Of a DNA stretch of 64,000 nt, positions 1-10,633 are shown piece after piece. The DNA comes from Argyresthia goedartella (lineage: Eukaryota > Arthropoda > Insecta > Lepidoptera > Argyresthiidae), in assembly GCA_949825045.1 (NCBI GenBank), contig OX463815.1:26527356-26591355 (forward strand), read 5' to 3'. Each line of letters starts with the position of its first letter. Positions within the stretch are counted from its first letter, which is position 1. A model generated the notes under the pieces. That model saw only the letters and a program-made list of their open reading frames with translations, was not told where the DNA came from and made no database searches. A program made the position numbers and the translations under genes.

Positions 1-326
1 GATTAAGTGCGATACATGGTTCTGAGACAATGGATACGAATAATGTAAGGCGGAATAGCTACATGCGTGGGCAATATCGAGCTATGCGAGTAAATACGAT
101 ACGTTATAACGCGGTGAGTTGTAGGAATAATTATAACGCGGGAACGAAGGGGCGAAACGAATTTGGGACGCGCGGTCGCGGTTATTTTCGCGGTAGAGGC
201 AGACAGCCTCAGCCTAGCTTCAAGGCAATAGGGTTCCAGAGGGGCAATGATAGTTCAGGAGATACAGAGGCAGGGCAAAGTTCAAGTGACAGGAATAATG
301 CGATAAGTCAGAATTCAAAAAACTAG
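1..326 (+). pseudogene. gag: Gypsy B gag, 3' part (5' end off-window)
   Basis: This is the C-terminal third of a Gypsy Gag structural protein, which packages the element RNA. It is in frame from base 3 and ends at TAG 324-326. It aligns closely with the C-terminus of the intact gag of element A (7133-8188). The visible part is basic and low-complexity, with RGRGYFRGRGR near bases 170-205 and a serine/asparagine-rich end. No CCHC zinc knuckle is present, so RNA binding is probably through the arginine/glycine box (inference). An internal ATG at 30 is not the true start, because the frame continues upstream of it. Labelled pseudogene because the gene is cut by the window edge and the element is dead. 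Confidence 0.85.
317..326 (+). other. -1 ribosomal frameshift site at gag/pol junction (B)
   Basis: In the gag reading frame the sequence reads A AAA AAC TAG, where AAAAAAC (317-323) matches the canonical X XXY YYZ slippery heptamer and the gag stop follows at once. Pol is in the -1 frame across the same bases. Element A has the identical arrangement. That this heptamer drives -1 slippage is known for retroviruses; its use here is inference. I did not identify a downstream pseudoknot. Confidence 0.75.
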
Positions 327-1039
327 TGGACTCGCGCGGGTCGTTCGCGCTCAGATATTTATTACGGTTCGGGTGGACAGCCGATCAAATTGGAAAAAAA
401 CATAGACTGTATGATTTGTGTAATTTGGATTCGAACGTGGGTGTGAATGAATTTATTCAATTATTAGCGCATAAAGCGCATGGATATGCCGTGTGTTTAG
501 AGGAAAAATCTAGATCGAATTGTAGAGATCGAAATGACAGACGTTTACATACGATATTCAGAGACGACGATTCGACTGAGTGTGGGCGCGATTTATGTAG
601 TACATTGACATTACCTGAGATAGATGTGCGTATTGGGAATATTGTTGTAAGGAGTTTGATTGATTCGGGGAGCGAAATCAGTGTAATAAGTCGGAGAGTA
701 TACGAAGAAGTATGCAGTCAATTGGGAAAACCGACGGAAATACCGATTCCAAGTTTGAGAATCACAGGTGCGTTTGGAGTCAGTAAGTAAAGGGTTGATA
801 AGTTAGTTACGTTACCATTAACAATATGTGAATGCGTTATCGATACTCCAATGCTAGTATTAACAAGGGTGCCTAAAGATTTAATTTTGGGGTTTGATTT
901 TATACAACAGACGCGAGCCAGTTTAACGTGTGAGGGTAATAAGAGGCTAATTATACGAAGCGCCGGGCGGATGTGTGAAATACCATTAGGTACTAGCCCT
1001 GATCAGGATTTTTGCTGTTGTACAATGGAAGTACAGAAC

Positions 1040-1043
1040 CAAG
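1040..1043. repeat. Target-site duplication CAAG (left) of element A
   Basis: CAAG precedes the TGTAGC terminus of element A and recurs at 10630-10633 after its other end. It belongs to the pol of element B. A 4-6 bp duplication is normal for Gypsy integrases. Confidence 0.88.
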
Positions 1044-3270
1044 TGTAGCGGGCCCCAGGCTAAAGGTCTGAGCCGCCGCTAACAGTAGCTATGATCGTCT
1101 ATTCTTTCTATCCCAAAATGAGAGGACCCGATTCAGCTGTAAGATTTGTAAGTAAGAATGATAAGTCTGAATTTCTCGTTCGTTGAGAAATTCGTCAGGC
1201 GTACAATAGTCGAACGAAGATTGGTTCAGGAATTTACAGTTTCAAGTTAGACAGAGAAAGCATATATGTCCGCGAGCCGGTAATTCGCATCAGTCAGCGG
1301 TGTATTGCGCCAAAACGATCGTTGTTATATTTTATGTGATGGCACCATCTGGTTTTTGTATATATGAGCGCCTTGGAACATCTTTTGTTTTAGTTTTAGT
1401 TTTAGTTTTAGTGATCGATCACAGTTATAGTATAGATATCCGTCGTAGTTTTACGACGTGAGTACTCAATGATATTTCATGTGCTCGCTAGTAGCGGCTT
1501 GTGGTGGTTCCAATTATATATTTGATTCACGGCAATAACGATCCGAAAAGACCGGTTTACACAATTGCGATTTGAGTTCCGAAATGGGTTCTGAACTAGC
1601 GGTTACCTCAAAAGGTCCGTAACGTTTTGAAACCTTCAACTCAGCGCAATTTGAGCTGGATGTTATCGAAACGCAAGCATTATTGTTTTTAGGATATCTA
1701 ACCCACACCATAGCGAAGTGCATAATTCGATAAATACCGAACTATGAATTCCACTAGCCGCAGCACGTCCTGGGCTGAGCCAAATCATATATACCGACTC
1801 AACTTACACATTAGATATCCAGCGAAATTTACATTTAATTTAAAAATGCAACTTGAATCCAATCTGACCCAAGGCAATGCAAAACACCTACCCGGACCTA
1901 AACAATGAACTTTAGACTGTAAATTGATCTCTTCGCGCGTCCCCGATAACACTCAAATGTCAAAATATCAACAGGATATGTTATTTGTGTTGACACCGGT
2001 TTAACTTTGTTCTGAATTTGTTATTTCCATCCGCGGAACCTCATCGATCAAACAGTCTCCCTATGCCCTGACAACCTAGGTTTAGCCGCAACTAAACTCC
2101 TGTCTAGCCTAGTCTAAAACCTAGTGTTATACCACGTCCATTATCGACACCACTCGAAAATGGTTGAGTTTGATTTGAATGTGCTTGAATGTTTAACGAC
2201 TGTGTGTGTGGGAATTTCAAAGCTCGCTAGTCGAAGGAATGAGGAGAGGATTAGCCCGCGAATATCCTAAGAGCCAATCCAGGAACCCTATGGTGAAGGA
2301 AAAAGGAATTTAGGGTCGCTCCAAGCCCAGACTCAGACTCAGATACATTGACTTAAAAGTTCTTTCCTAACGACCCAAGGATAGTTTTGGAATTAGGGGT
2401 AGGTTGATATAAAGGTTAGGAACCGAGGTATATCTCGGCGCTTCAGACACTCACGAAAACCCACTGAAACTTCGCAATCACCAATTCGTATAGTTCTGAC
2501 GCGTAACACGGCAGACAAAAACTGTTTAGAACTCGTGAAGACGACTGTCACAGAGGCTAGACGCAGAGACTGAAAGCATTCCCCTCCCACGCTCTGGTAT
2601 TTATATACCTCACATGTCTGAAAAAATAGCGTCCTTTGCGTAACGCTCTGCCCAAGCGAAGCTTCTTATCACTAACTACACAGGGTCCAATTTCAACCAT
2701 GCCATGCAGATCCGCCGTTCTACAAATTGTGTGTACGCATATTCACTATGATCAACCGTAGGTGATCACTCAAATCATTTGGTACTGCCGATACACAGAA
2801 TCTGTTGATCGCTGACCAATAAAAGCTTGTTGCGATTAATTAAGCATTACCCGACCACTAGGTGCGCGTAGCAAAAGACCTACCAGAATGATATTCAATC
2901 CAGAGGTGTCAGACCCTCCATCTCATACCTCAATCGCAATTGTATATTTGCAATCTACATAACAGCTTTCGCCGTTCCGTAATAACCTTTCATTATTTAG
3001 TTATTCATAATTTTATTCAACGCGCAGCCAAATCGGCTCTGATTTCTACACATCTCGCAGGAATGCGACAAAAAAAACTTGGCCTGAAAACTTCCACGAA
3101 TCAACCCACGCATCGGCTCTGTTTTTTTTTGCTAACTTTGCCAGTAAGCTACACAAAACCCCCAAACGTTATCTGAATCGATTCTCGTATTCAAAACAGC
3201 GCGGCGTTGGGCTAGCCCTCTATCACGCAGAATGAAGTATCTAATGTACCGACTCTCGTGTACCATTACA
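1044..3270 (-). repeat. 3' LTR of Gypsy A (2227 bp)
   Basis: Read on the - strand this LTR starts TGTAATGGTACACG (at 3270) and ends GGGCCCGCTACA (at 1044). It matches 8402-10629 almost base for base. It contains a short (TTTTAG)n-type run near 1385-1412 and a TATA box at 2598-2607. At 2.2 kb it is much longer than the few hundred bases usual for Gypsy LTRs. Small open frames inside it (for example 1514-1723) are not kept in the LTR of B, so I do not call them genes. Confidence 0.93.
2569..2607 (-). promoter_or_regulatory. TATA box and initiator in 3' LTR of A
   Basis: On the - strand TATATAAATA (2607-2598) is followed about 30 bases later by TTTCAGT (around 2575-2569), a match to the arthropod TCAGT initiator. 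The same pair occurs in the other LTR of A and in the LTR of B. Confidence 0.6.
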
Positions 3271-3671
3271 GCCCCCTCCCAGACCTTGAGACACTGTTTA
3301 TCTCAGTTAACATGGCGCAAGGATCTCATTACCACTATGCTACCCATACTTTGTACATATCTACTCCATATGTTCGGACATCTCAAATCATGTACACCGA
3401 CCGATGAATCTGTCAATTATGTATATAATATTTACACAACTCGATTGAGTTCTCCCTGTCTTATCTTATTTATCTATCTTACTATACAACCTCGCTTACC
3501 CGCAATTTATCCTAATTCGTATTACTATATATATACAAATGGTTTTTTTTTTTTTTTTGTTTTTTTTTTTTTTTTGTTTTTGTTTCCAAACCATGCAAGA
3601 TCCTTAAACCTACAAAGTAGTTACTCAAATTTACAGCTTACAGCTTAATTATATAACCTTTATACACTATC
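3271..3671 (-). other. 3' untranslated region and polypurine tract of A
   Basis: This non-coding segment lies between the pol stop and the 3' LTR. Directly before the LTR, GGTCTGGGAGGGGGC (3285-3271 on the - strand) is the polypurine tract expected to prime plus-strand DNA. The segment also holds a long homopolymer region at 3542-3590 (A-rich on the element strand), which B shares in different length. Confidence 0.75.
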
Positions 3672-6600
3672 TTATTTATCTACGCCCTTATTCGTCCTCA
3701 CATAATACCTGGCTATATTTATAGTATTGAAGTTACCCAATATCTCATTTGAACCCGGATCTACTAACGTATAACAGTTAGGATATACCACTGCCGAAAT
3801 AACATAAGGTCCTTTATACAACAACGAAAATTTCCGCATGATTTTATGTTCTTTATTTGAACGCACAAAGGTCTTAAGTTTCACATAATCACCTATACGA
3901 TAGACTTCTAACTTACGCCGTTTGTCCGCCTGTCGCTTACGTCGTTCACTAGAACTTTTAGAGTTTTCTATCGCTACATTCCGCACCTGTTCCGAATCTC
4001 GCACACTATGGCCTAATAACCATTCATCGCCTAATTCCTTGTCAATAGTTAACGGTTCCCGCCTACCAAACGCTAACTCATTAGGCGCAAAGCCTGTGCT
4101 TGTGTGTTCGATATTATTATAGCAATTCTGAATGTCCGGTAACACGTCTACCCAACTACGATTACTTCCGCCGCAATAAGTCCTAATCAGCCGACCTAGC
4201 TCGCGATTCACTCTTTCTACGCTATTAGAATTTGGACAATACACCGACGTATGAGTGACCCGAATCCCCAGCTGTTTGAGTCCAAATTCCCAAACTTTCG
4301 ATATGAACTGTGGTCCTGAGTCCGTAATTATAGTTTAGATAGGTACTTCCCTATGAAATCTCTTTGTACAAGCGAGCACGCTCCTACCTGTCGCTTTTCG
4401 CATTGGATATAATTTTATTACTTTACTGTACACGTCTTGAATCACATATATATATTGATATCCGAATTTACCTACGGGCAATGGCCCATAAAGGTCCGAG
4501 AAAACTTTCTCACCCAACCTTTCCGCCAACACCGGTGTACAAGGACCAACGGTATTGTTAGTACTTGGTTTGACCTTTTGACATATGTCACAACTTCTTA
4601 TCACCGCGCTAATCACCCTACTCATATGAAGAAAATAATATCTGTCCTTCATCAGTGCTAATATTTTATATCTGCCGTAGTGACCTATTTCTTCATGTAT
4701 GTGTAAAATAAGTTCCTCCTGTAGTGATTTCGGAATTACTAGCAACTGTACGTTCCGCTTCGGCACGTGAAAATATAACGTATCACCTACTAGCTTATAA
4801 TTTTCAAAACCTCTTGTCCCCGTATCTACTACATTACGTCTGATACAACCGCTAATTCGATTTAACCGCTCATCTTCGCTTTGTAATCTCGCAATGTCCC
4901 GTAAACTCGAAATAACACTTGCGGTATTCGATGCCTGAAACCAGAATATTCTCGGCTGAACATTTATACTGTCATTCATACCTCCAGGTCCCGCCATTTG
5001 CCTGCTTAGCGCGTCGGCAATTTGATTATCAGTCCCTCGCACAAATTCTATGTCGTAATCGAATTGCTCTAAAAACATAATCCACCTCGTTACGCGTGCA
5101 CCCAATAAAGTCCACGACTTAATGAACGTCAAACTTTTATGATCAGTTCTAATAATAACCTTTTCTCCCCGCAAATATATCTCAAATCGCTTTAAAGTGT
5201 ATATAACTGCATACATTTCCTGTTCACTGATCGACCATCTAGTCTGGGCACCCTTGAATGCCTGCGAACAGAACCCTATAATTAGTTCCTGGCCCGATTC
5301 ATCTAATTGATAAACATAGCCCCCAATTCCTATAGCGCTGGCGTCACATTGAACATAATATGTTTTTCCCGCCAATGGCTGACTCAAAATTATACTTTCT
5401 GAGAATTGATTTTTTATCTCGTCAAAAGCACTTTGCATCTGCGCACTCCAGACGAACTTGACTCCAGACCGCAATAAATTGTACAAGGGCCGTGTCAACG
5501 TTCCAAAATTTTTTATAAACCTCCTAAAGTAATTTATGAACCCCAAAAACGCCCTCAATTGCCTGACAGTTCTGGGTGACGGATATAATTTAAGTGTTTC
5601 AATTTTGTCCGGGTCCATCTGCAAACCTTGTGTAGACAAAATATGCCCCAATAACTTGACCTTTTTTTGTGCGAACTCGCATTTTTTTAGTTTGCATGTG
5701 AAGCCCGCGTCTTTCAATTTACTCAGAACCGTGTCCACTTGAGACAAATGCTGTTCGAAGTCACCCTCAGTTAAAATTGCCAAATCGTCAACAAAATTTA
5801 AACAATATGACCTAACCTCTGGCCCTAGAATTAAGTCCATCGCCCTCGAAAATGAACCCACACTGGTTTTCAACCCCTGAGGTAAAACGTTGTAAACATA
5901 ACTTCTGCCTTGATATACAAAACCCGTGTATCGTTTAGATTCGTCTGATAATGGTATAGAAAAATACGCATCTTTGATATCAATAACTCCTATGTAATTT
6001 ATCCGGCGCCCGGATTGCAATATCTCACTCATTAAAGGTGTGGTTTCTACCTCCCCGACCATTCCTGTGTTTAATTGTCGTGCATCTAGAAGAATACGGA
6101 CCTCTCCTGATTTCTTTAATGTACAAGTCAATGGACTGCTGAAATCCGTAGATTGCCTGCTAATAATACCTATCAATTCCATCTCTTCCAAACGTTTTGT
6201 TACTTTATCGCGATATGCGAACGGTATGGGATAGCTTCGTTTTACGAAAGGCGTTTCATCTCTCATTTTTATCTCATGTATATATTTATTTGTCCGACCT
6301 ATCCTATCGCTAAACAACTCTGCATGTTTATTTAACACCGGCAATAACCTTGTTTTGTGTTCAACAGGTATTGATGAATTATTCACATATTCCTCTATCA
6401 TATTTCTACTGGTATCTTGGTTCTGTACTTCCATTGTACAACAGCAAAAATCCTGATTAGGGCCAGTACCTAATGGTATTTCACACATCCGCCCGGCGCT
6501 TCGTATAATTAGCCTCTTAGTTCCCTCACACATTAAACTCGCTCGCGTCTGTTGTATAAAATCAAACCCCAAAATGAAATCTTTAGGCACCCTTGTTAAT

Positions 6601-7142
6601 ACTAGCATTGGAGTATCGATAACGCATTCACCTATTGTTAATGGTAACGTTACTAATTTATCAACCTTTTCCTTACTGACTCCAAACGCACCTGTGATTC
6701 TCAAACTTGGAATCGGTATTTCCGTCTGTTTTCCCAATTGTCTGCACACTTCTTCGTACACTCTCCGACTTATTACGCTGATTTCGCTCCCCGAATCAAT
6801 CAAACTCCTTACAACAATATTCCCAATACGCACATCTATCTCAGGTAATGTCAAAGTACTACATAACTCGCGCCCACACTCAGTCGAATCGTCGTCTCTG
6901 AATATCGTATGTAAACGTCTGTCATTTCGATCTCTATAATTCGATCTAGATTTTTCATCTAAACACACGGCATATCCGTGCGTTTTATGCGCTAATAATT
7001 GAATAAATTCATTCACACACACGTTCGAATCCAAATTACACAAATCATACAGTCTATGCTTTTTTCCAATTCGATCGGCTGTCCACCCGAACCGTAATAA
7101 ATATCTGAGCGCGAACGACCCGCGCGAGTCCACTAGTTTTTT
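3672..7142 (-). pseudogene. pol: Gypsy A pol polyprotein (protease-RT-RNase H-integrase), one nonsense codon
   Basis: Pol is read in the -1 frame from the slippery site at 7136-7142 and is about 1150 codons long. In order it has an aspartic protease (LIDSGSEISVIS), a reverse transcriptase with catalytic FVDD in LNFVDDLAIL, RNase H (YYVQCDASAIGIGG), an integrase zinc domain (H-X3-H ... CDIC), and a catalytic core with D in FSDLYGPLP, D in TDSGPQFIS and E in SVERVNRELG. A basic C-terminal tail follows. A TAA at 4335-4337 replaces the GAA seen in copy B, just before the second catalytic Asp of integrase. The frame reopens without a shift and runs to the stop at 3672. Otherwise intact, so a recent inactivation. 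Confidence 0.93.
7133..7142 (-). other. -1 ribosomal frameshift site at gag/pol junction (A)
   Basis: On the - strand A AAA AAC TAG spans 7142-7133, with slippery heptamer AAAAAAC and the gag stop TAG immediately downstream. Pol is open in the -1 frame through it. Identical to copy B at 317-326. Confidence 0.78.
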
Positions 7143-8188
7143 GAATTCTGACTTATCGCATTATTCCTGTCACTTGAACTTTGCCCTGCCTCTGTATCTC
7201 CTGAACTATCATTGCCCCTCTGAAACTTTATTGCCTTGAAGCTAGGCTGAGGCTGTCTGCCTCTACCGCGAAAATAACCGCGACCACGCGTCCCAAATTC
7301 GTTTTGCCCCTTCGTTCCCGCGTTATAAGTATTCCTACGACTCACCGCGTTATAACGTAACGTATTTACCCGCATAGCTCGATATTGCCCACGCATGTAG
7401 CTATCCCGCCTCACATTATTCGTATCCATTGTCTCAGAACCATGTATCGCACTTAATTCCCCATCGACATTCCGTTCTAAATGCCGAAGGAATTCGACCG
7501 CATCCCGTATAGTCATAGTCTCCTTTCTAGCAAAAAACGCTACCTGAATATCACGCGGCAACTGTCTGAAAATCGTGTTGATTTTCTCCGTATCAGTAAA
7601 CGGTATCGTAAGCTCATATATGCTATTCAATTGAGAGGCAAAGAATTCTTCCATACTTTGTCCTTTCTTAGAATCAAACTTCGCAGTTAGGAATCTTTGC
7701 TTAATTAATTCCTGTTCATTATCACCCCAGAATACCTCTCTGAAATCTTTTTCAAAATCCGAATAGGTTCGCCATAAGTCTCTGTATATGCTCATTCGAA
7801 CTTTTGCAATTCCTACCAAACTATCCGTTGCCCATATCAAAGCCCTAGAACTATCTCCCGAGACTTTAATATAAGCCTTTAAATCTCTTAAGAAAATCAT
7901 CGGATTTTCCGAATTCCGCCCATCGAATGTCGGCAACTTCTGTGTCATTTTCACAATGCATGATTGACGTTTTTCTACCGATTGTTCAAACGTCTCTAGT
8001 TCCTGTCTGTCAGTCTGTCTGTCCGAAGTCCTACTAGCATTGCTCGCGCTGGAACCCCTTTCCAAACAGTCTAATCTATTCACTATTTCAGATAACAATT
8101 GCGTCACCTGCCCTGACGCCATTTCACTTGTGTGTGAAAGTGAATTTTGTGCTACCCGACTACCGTTTTTCCTAGGCCGGCCGGCCAT
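7133..8188 (-). CDS. gag: Gypsy A Gag structural protein, 351 aa
   Basis: An intact open frame with an ATG start (8188) and TAG stop (7133). It has a short basic N-terminus (MAGRPRKNGS), a coiled region near residues 25-45, then a capsid-like helical domain: KLPTFDGRNSENPMIFLRDL at about residue 85, a conserved pattern in Ty3/Gypsy Gag. The C-terminal third is rich in Arg, Gly, Asn and Ser, with TRGRGYFRGRGRQPQP near residue 305. No CCHC zinc knuckle is visible, unlike many Gypsy Gags; the arginine/glycine box may bind RNA instead (inference). Gag would assemble particles in the cytoplasm; Gag-Pol is probably made by -1 slippage at its last codons. Confidence 0.93.
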   Translation of the reverse strand: MAGRPRKNGSRVAQNSLSHTSEMASGQVTQLLSEIVNRLDCLERGSSASNASRTSDRQTDRQELETFEQSVEKRQSCIVKMTQKLPTFDGRNSENPMIFLRDLKAYIKVSGDSSRALIWATDSLVGIAKVRMSIYRDLWRTYSDFEKDFREVFWGDNEQELIKQRFLTAKFDSKKGQSMEEFFASQLNSIYELTIPFTDTEKINTIFRQLPRDIQVAFFARKETMTIRDAVEFLRHLERNVDGELSAIHGSETMDTNNVRRDSYMRGQYRAMRVNTLRYNAVSRRNTYNAGTKGQNEFGTRGRGYFRGRGRQPQPSFKAIKFQRGNDSSGDTEAGQSSSDRNNAISQNSKN

Positions 8189-8401
8189 TATTCCTATTAA
8201 ACCGCCGTAGCTCGTACAAAGAATTGTGAAAACAATGCCCCTTTTTGCTTATTTCTTATTTACAAACTGAACTGTTTAAAATCGTTTCTACGTTGTGTTA
8301 TTTTTAAAAGTAACGCGTTAGACCTTGATTCTTTTAGAATATCTAGGTATATCTAGGTATCAGACTATCTAGGATATCCTTCCGTCTCGGCAACAAAAAT
8401 C
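8189..8401 (-). other. Leader of A with presumed primer-binding site
   Basis: This is the 213-base leader between the 5' LTR and the gag ATG. The bases following the LTR on the - strand begin GATTTTTGTTGCCGAGACGG. The tRNA primer-binding site should be here, but I do not recognise the tRNA. Confidence 0.6.
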
Positions 8402-10629
8402 TGTAGCGGGCCCCAGGCTAAAGGTCTGAGCCGCCGCTAACAGTAGCTATGATCGTCTATTCTTTCTATCCCAAAATGAGAGGACCCGATTCAGCTGTAA
8501 GATTTGTAAGTAAGAATGATAAGTCTGAATTTCTCGTTCGTTGAGAAATTCGTCAGGCGTACAATAGTCGAACGAAGATTGGTTCAGGAATTTACAGTTT
8601 CAAGTTAGACAGAGAAAGCATATATGTCCGCGAGCCGGTAATTCGCATCAGTCAGCGGTGTATTGCGCCAAAACGATCGTTGTTATATTTTATGTGATGG
8701 CACCATCTGGTTTTTGTATATATGAGCGCCTTGGAACATCTTTTGTTTTAGTTTTAGTTTTAGTTTTAGTGATCGATCACAGTTATAGTATAGATATCCG
8801 TCGTAGTTTTACGACGTGAGTACTCAATGATATTTCATGTGCTCGCTAGTAGCGGCTTGTGGTGGTTCCAATTATATATTTGATTCACGGCAATAACGAT
8901 CCGAAAAGACCGGTTTACACAATTGCGATTTGAGTTCCGAAATGGGTTCTGAACTAGCGGTTACCTCAAAAGGTCCGTAACGTTTTGAAACCTTCAACTC
9001 AGCGCAATTTGAGCTGGATGTTATCGAAACGCAAGCATTATTGTTTTTAGGATATCTAACCCACACCATAGCGAAGTGCATAATTCGATAAATACCGAAC
9101 TATGAATTCCACTAGCCGCAGCACGTCCTGGGCTGAGCCAAATCATATATACCGACTCAACTTACACATTAGATATCCAGCGAAATTTACATTTAATTTA
9201 AAAATGCAACTTGAATCCAATCTGACCCAAGGCAATGCAAAACACCTACCCGGACCTAAACAATGAACTTTAGACTGTAAATTGATCTCTTCGCGCGTCC
9301 CCGATAACACTCAAATGTCAAAATATCAACAGGATATGTTATTTGTGTTGACACCGGTTTAACTTTGTTCTGAATTTGTTATTTCCATCCGCGGAACCTC
9401 ATCGATCAAACAGTCTCCCTATGCCCTGACAACCTAGGTTTAGCCGCAACTAAACTCCTGTCTAGCCTAGTCTAAAACCTAGTGTTATACCACGTCCATT
9501 ATCGACACCACTCGAAAATGGTTGAGTTTGATTTGAATGTGCTTGAATGTTTAACGACTGTGTGTGTGGGAATTTCAAAGCTCGCTAGTCGAAGGAATGA
9601 GGAGAGGATTAGCCCGCGAATATCCTAAGAGCCAATCCAGGAACCCTATGGTGAAGGAAAAAGGAATTTAGGGTCGCTTCAAGCCCAGACTCAGACTCAG
9701 ATACATTGACTTAAAAGTTCTTTCCTAACGACCCAAGGATAGTTTTGGAATTAGGGGTAGGTTGATATAAAGGTTAGGAACCGAGGTATATCTCGGCGCT
9801 TCAGACACTCACGAAAACCCACTGAAACTTCGCAATCACCAATTCGTATAGTTCTGACGCGTAACACGGCAGACAAAAACTGTTTAGAACTCGTGAAGAC
9901 GACTGTCACAGAGGCTAGACGCAGAGACTGAAAGCACTCCCCTCCCACGCTCTGGTATTTATATACCTCACATGTCTGAAAAAATAGCGTCCTTTGCGTA
10001 ACGCTCTGCCCAAGCGAAGCTTCTTATCACTAACTACACAGGGTCCAATTTCAACCATGCCATGCAGATCCGCCGTTCTACAAATTGTGTGTACGCATAT
10101 TCACTATGATCAACCGTAGGTGATCACTCAAATCATTTGGTACTGCCGATACACAGAATCTGTTGATCGCTGACCAATAAAAGCTTGTTGCGATTAATTA
10201 AGCATTACCCGACCACTAGGTGCGCGTAGCAAAAGACCTACCAGAATGATATTCAATCCAGAGGTGTCAGACCCTCCATCTCATACCTCAATCGCAATTG
10301 TATATTTGCAATCTACATAACAGCTTTCTCCGTTCCGTAATAACCTTTCATTATTTAGTTATTCATAATTTTATTCAACGCGCAGCCAAATCGGCTCTGA
10401 TTTCTACACATCTCGCAGGAATGCGACAAAAAAAACTTGGCCTGAAAACTTCCACGAATCAACCCACGCATCGGCTCTGTTTTTTTTTTGCTAAATTTGC
10501 CAGTAAGCTACACAAAACCCCCAAACGTTATCTGAATCGATTCTCGTATTCAAAACAGCGCGGCGTTGGGCTAGCCCTCTATCACGCAGAATGAAGTATC
10601 TAATGTACCGACTCTCGTGTACCATTACA
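8402..10629 (-). repeat. 5' LTR of Gypsy A (2228 bp)
   Basis: This is the partner of 1044-3270, with the same TG...CA ends. Differences noted by eye include one extra T in the poly-T run near 10481 and single-base changes near 9679, 9938 and 10328. The right end (10629) abuts CAAG, the second copy of the target-site duplication. Confidence 0.93.
9927..9965 (-). promoter_or_regulatory. Core promoter of Gypsy A (TATA and initiator)
   Basis: On the - strand TATATAAATA at 9965-9956 is followed by TTTCAGT ending at 9927, about 30 bases on. This spacing fits an RNA polymerase II TATA-plus-initiator promoter, and it is in the upstream LTR, so it would drive the element. Confidence 0.65.
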
Positions 10630-10633
10630 CAAG
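10630..10633. repeat. Target-site duplication CAAG (right) of element A
   Basis: This is the second copy of the 4-bp duplication. Element B's pol resumes here in frame. Confidence 0.88.

Larger units (their letters stand above)
317..1043 (+). pseudogene. pol: Gypsy B pol, protease part (broken by stop and by insertion of A)
   Basis: This is the 5' part of pol in the -1 frame relative to gag. It encodes the aspartic protease, recognisable by the active-site triad in LIDSGSEISVIS (about bases 655-690). A TAA at 788-790 stands where element A has GAA, so translation ends there. The same frame continues open from 791 to 1043, with residues matching A up to the insertion point. The remaining reverse transcriptase, RNase H and integrase lie at 10630-13377 on the far side of element A. 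Two independent breaks, one nonsense codon and one insertion, make it non-functional. Confidence 0.88.
1044..10629 (-). mobile_element. Full-length Ty3/Gypsy LTR retrotransposon A
   Basis: This is a complete 9.6 kb element in minus orientation: 5' LTR 8402-10629, leader 8189-8401, gag 7133-8188, pol 3672-7142, 3' UTR with a polypurine tract, and 3' LTR 1044-3270. Both ends are TG...CA and a 4-bp duplication CAAG flanks it. I noticed only about five base differences between the two 2.2 kb LTRs, so the insertion is young (inference). Gag is open; pol has a single nonsense codon at 4335-4337. It lies inside the pol gene of another copy of its own family (B). Confidence 0.95.

Noticed and set aside
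1514..2590. Small open frames inside the Gypsy A LTR (1514-1723 and 2393-2590, repeated at 8872-9081 and 9751-9948)
   Set aside because: They recur only because the two LTRs of A are nearly identical. In the diverged LTR of B the first frame is shifted by a missing base, so there is no sign of coding constraint.
3540..3592. Poly-T run as an RNA polymerase III terminator or gene
   Set aside because: It lies in the 3' UTR of Gypsy A and has an equivalent in B; no pol III gene precedes it.
10591..10629. Start codon at 10591 as the beginning of a new pol gene
   Set aside because: These codons belong to the LTR of A; pol sequence of B begins only at 10630.
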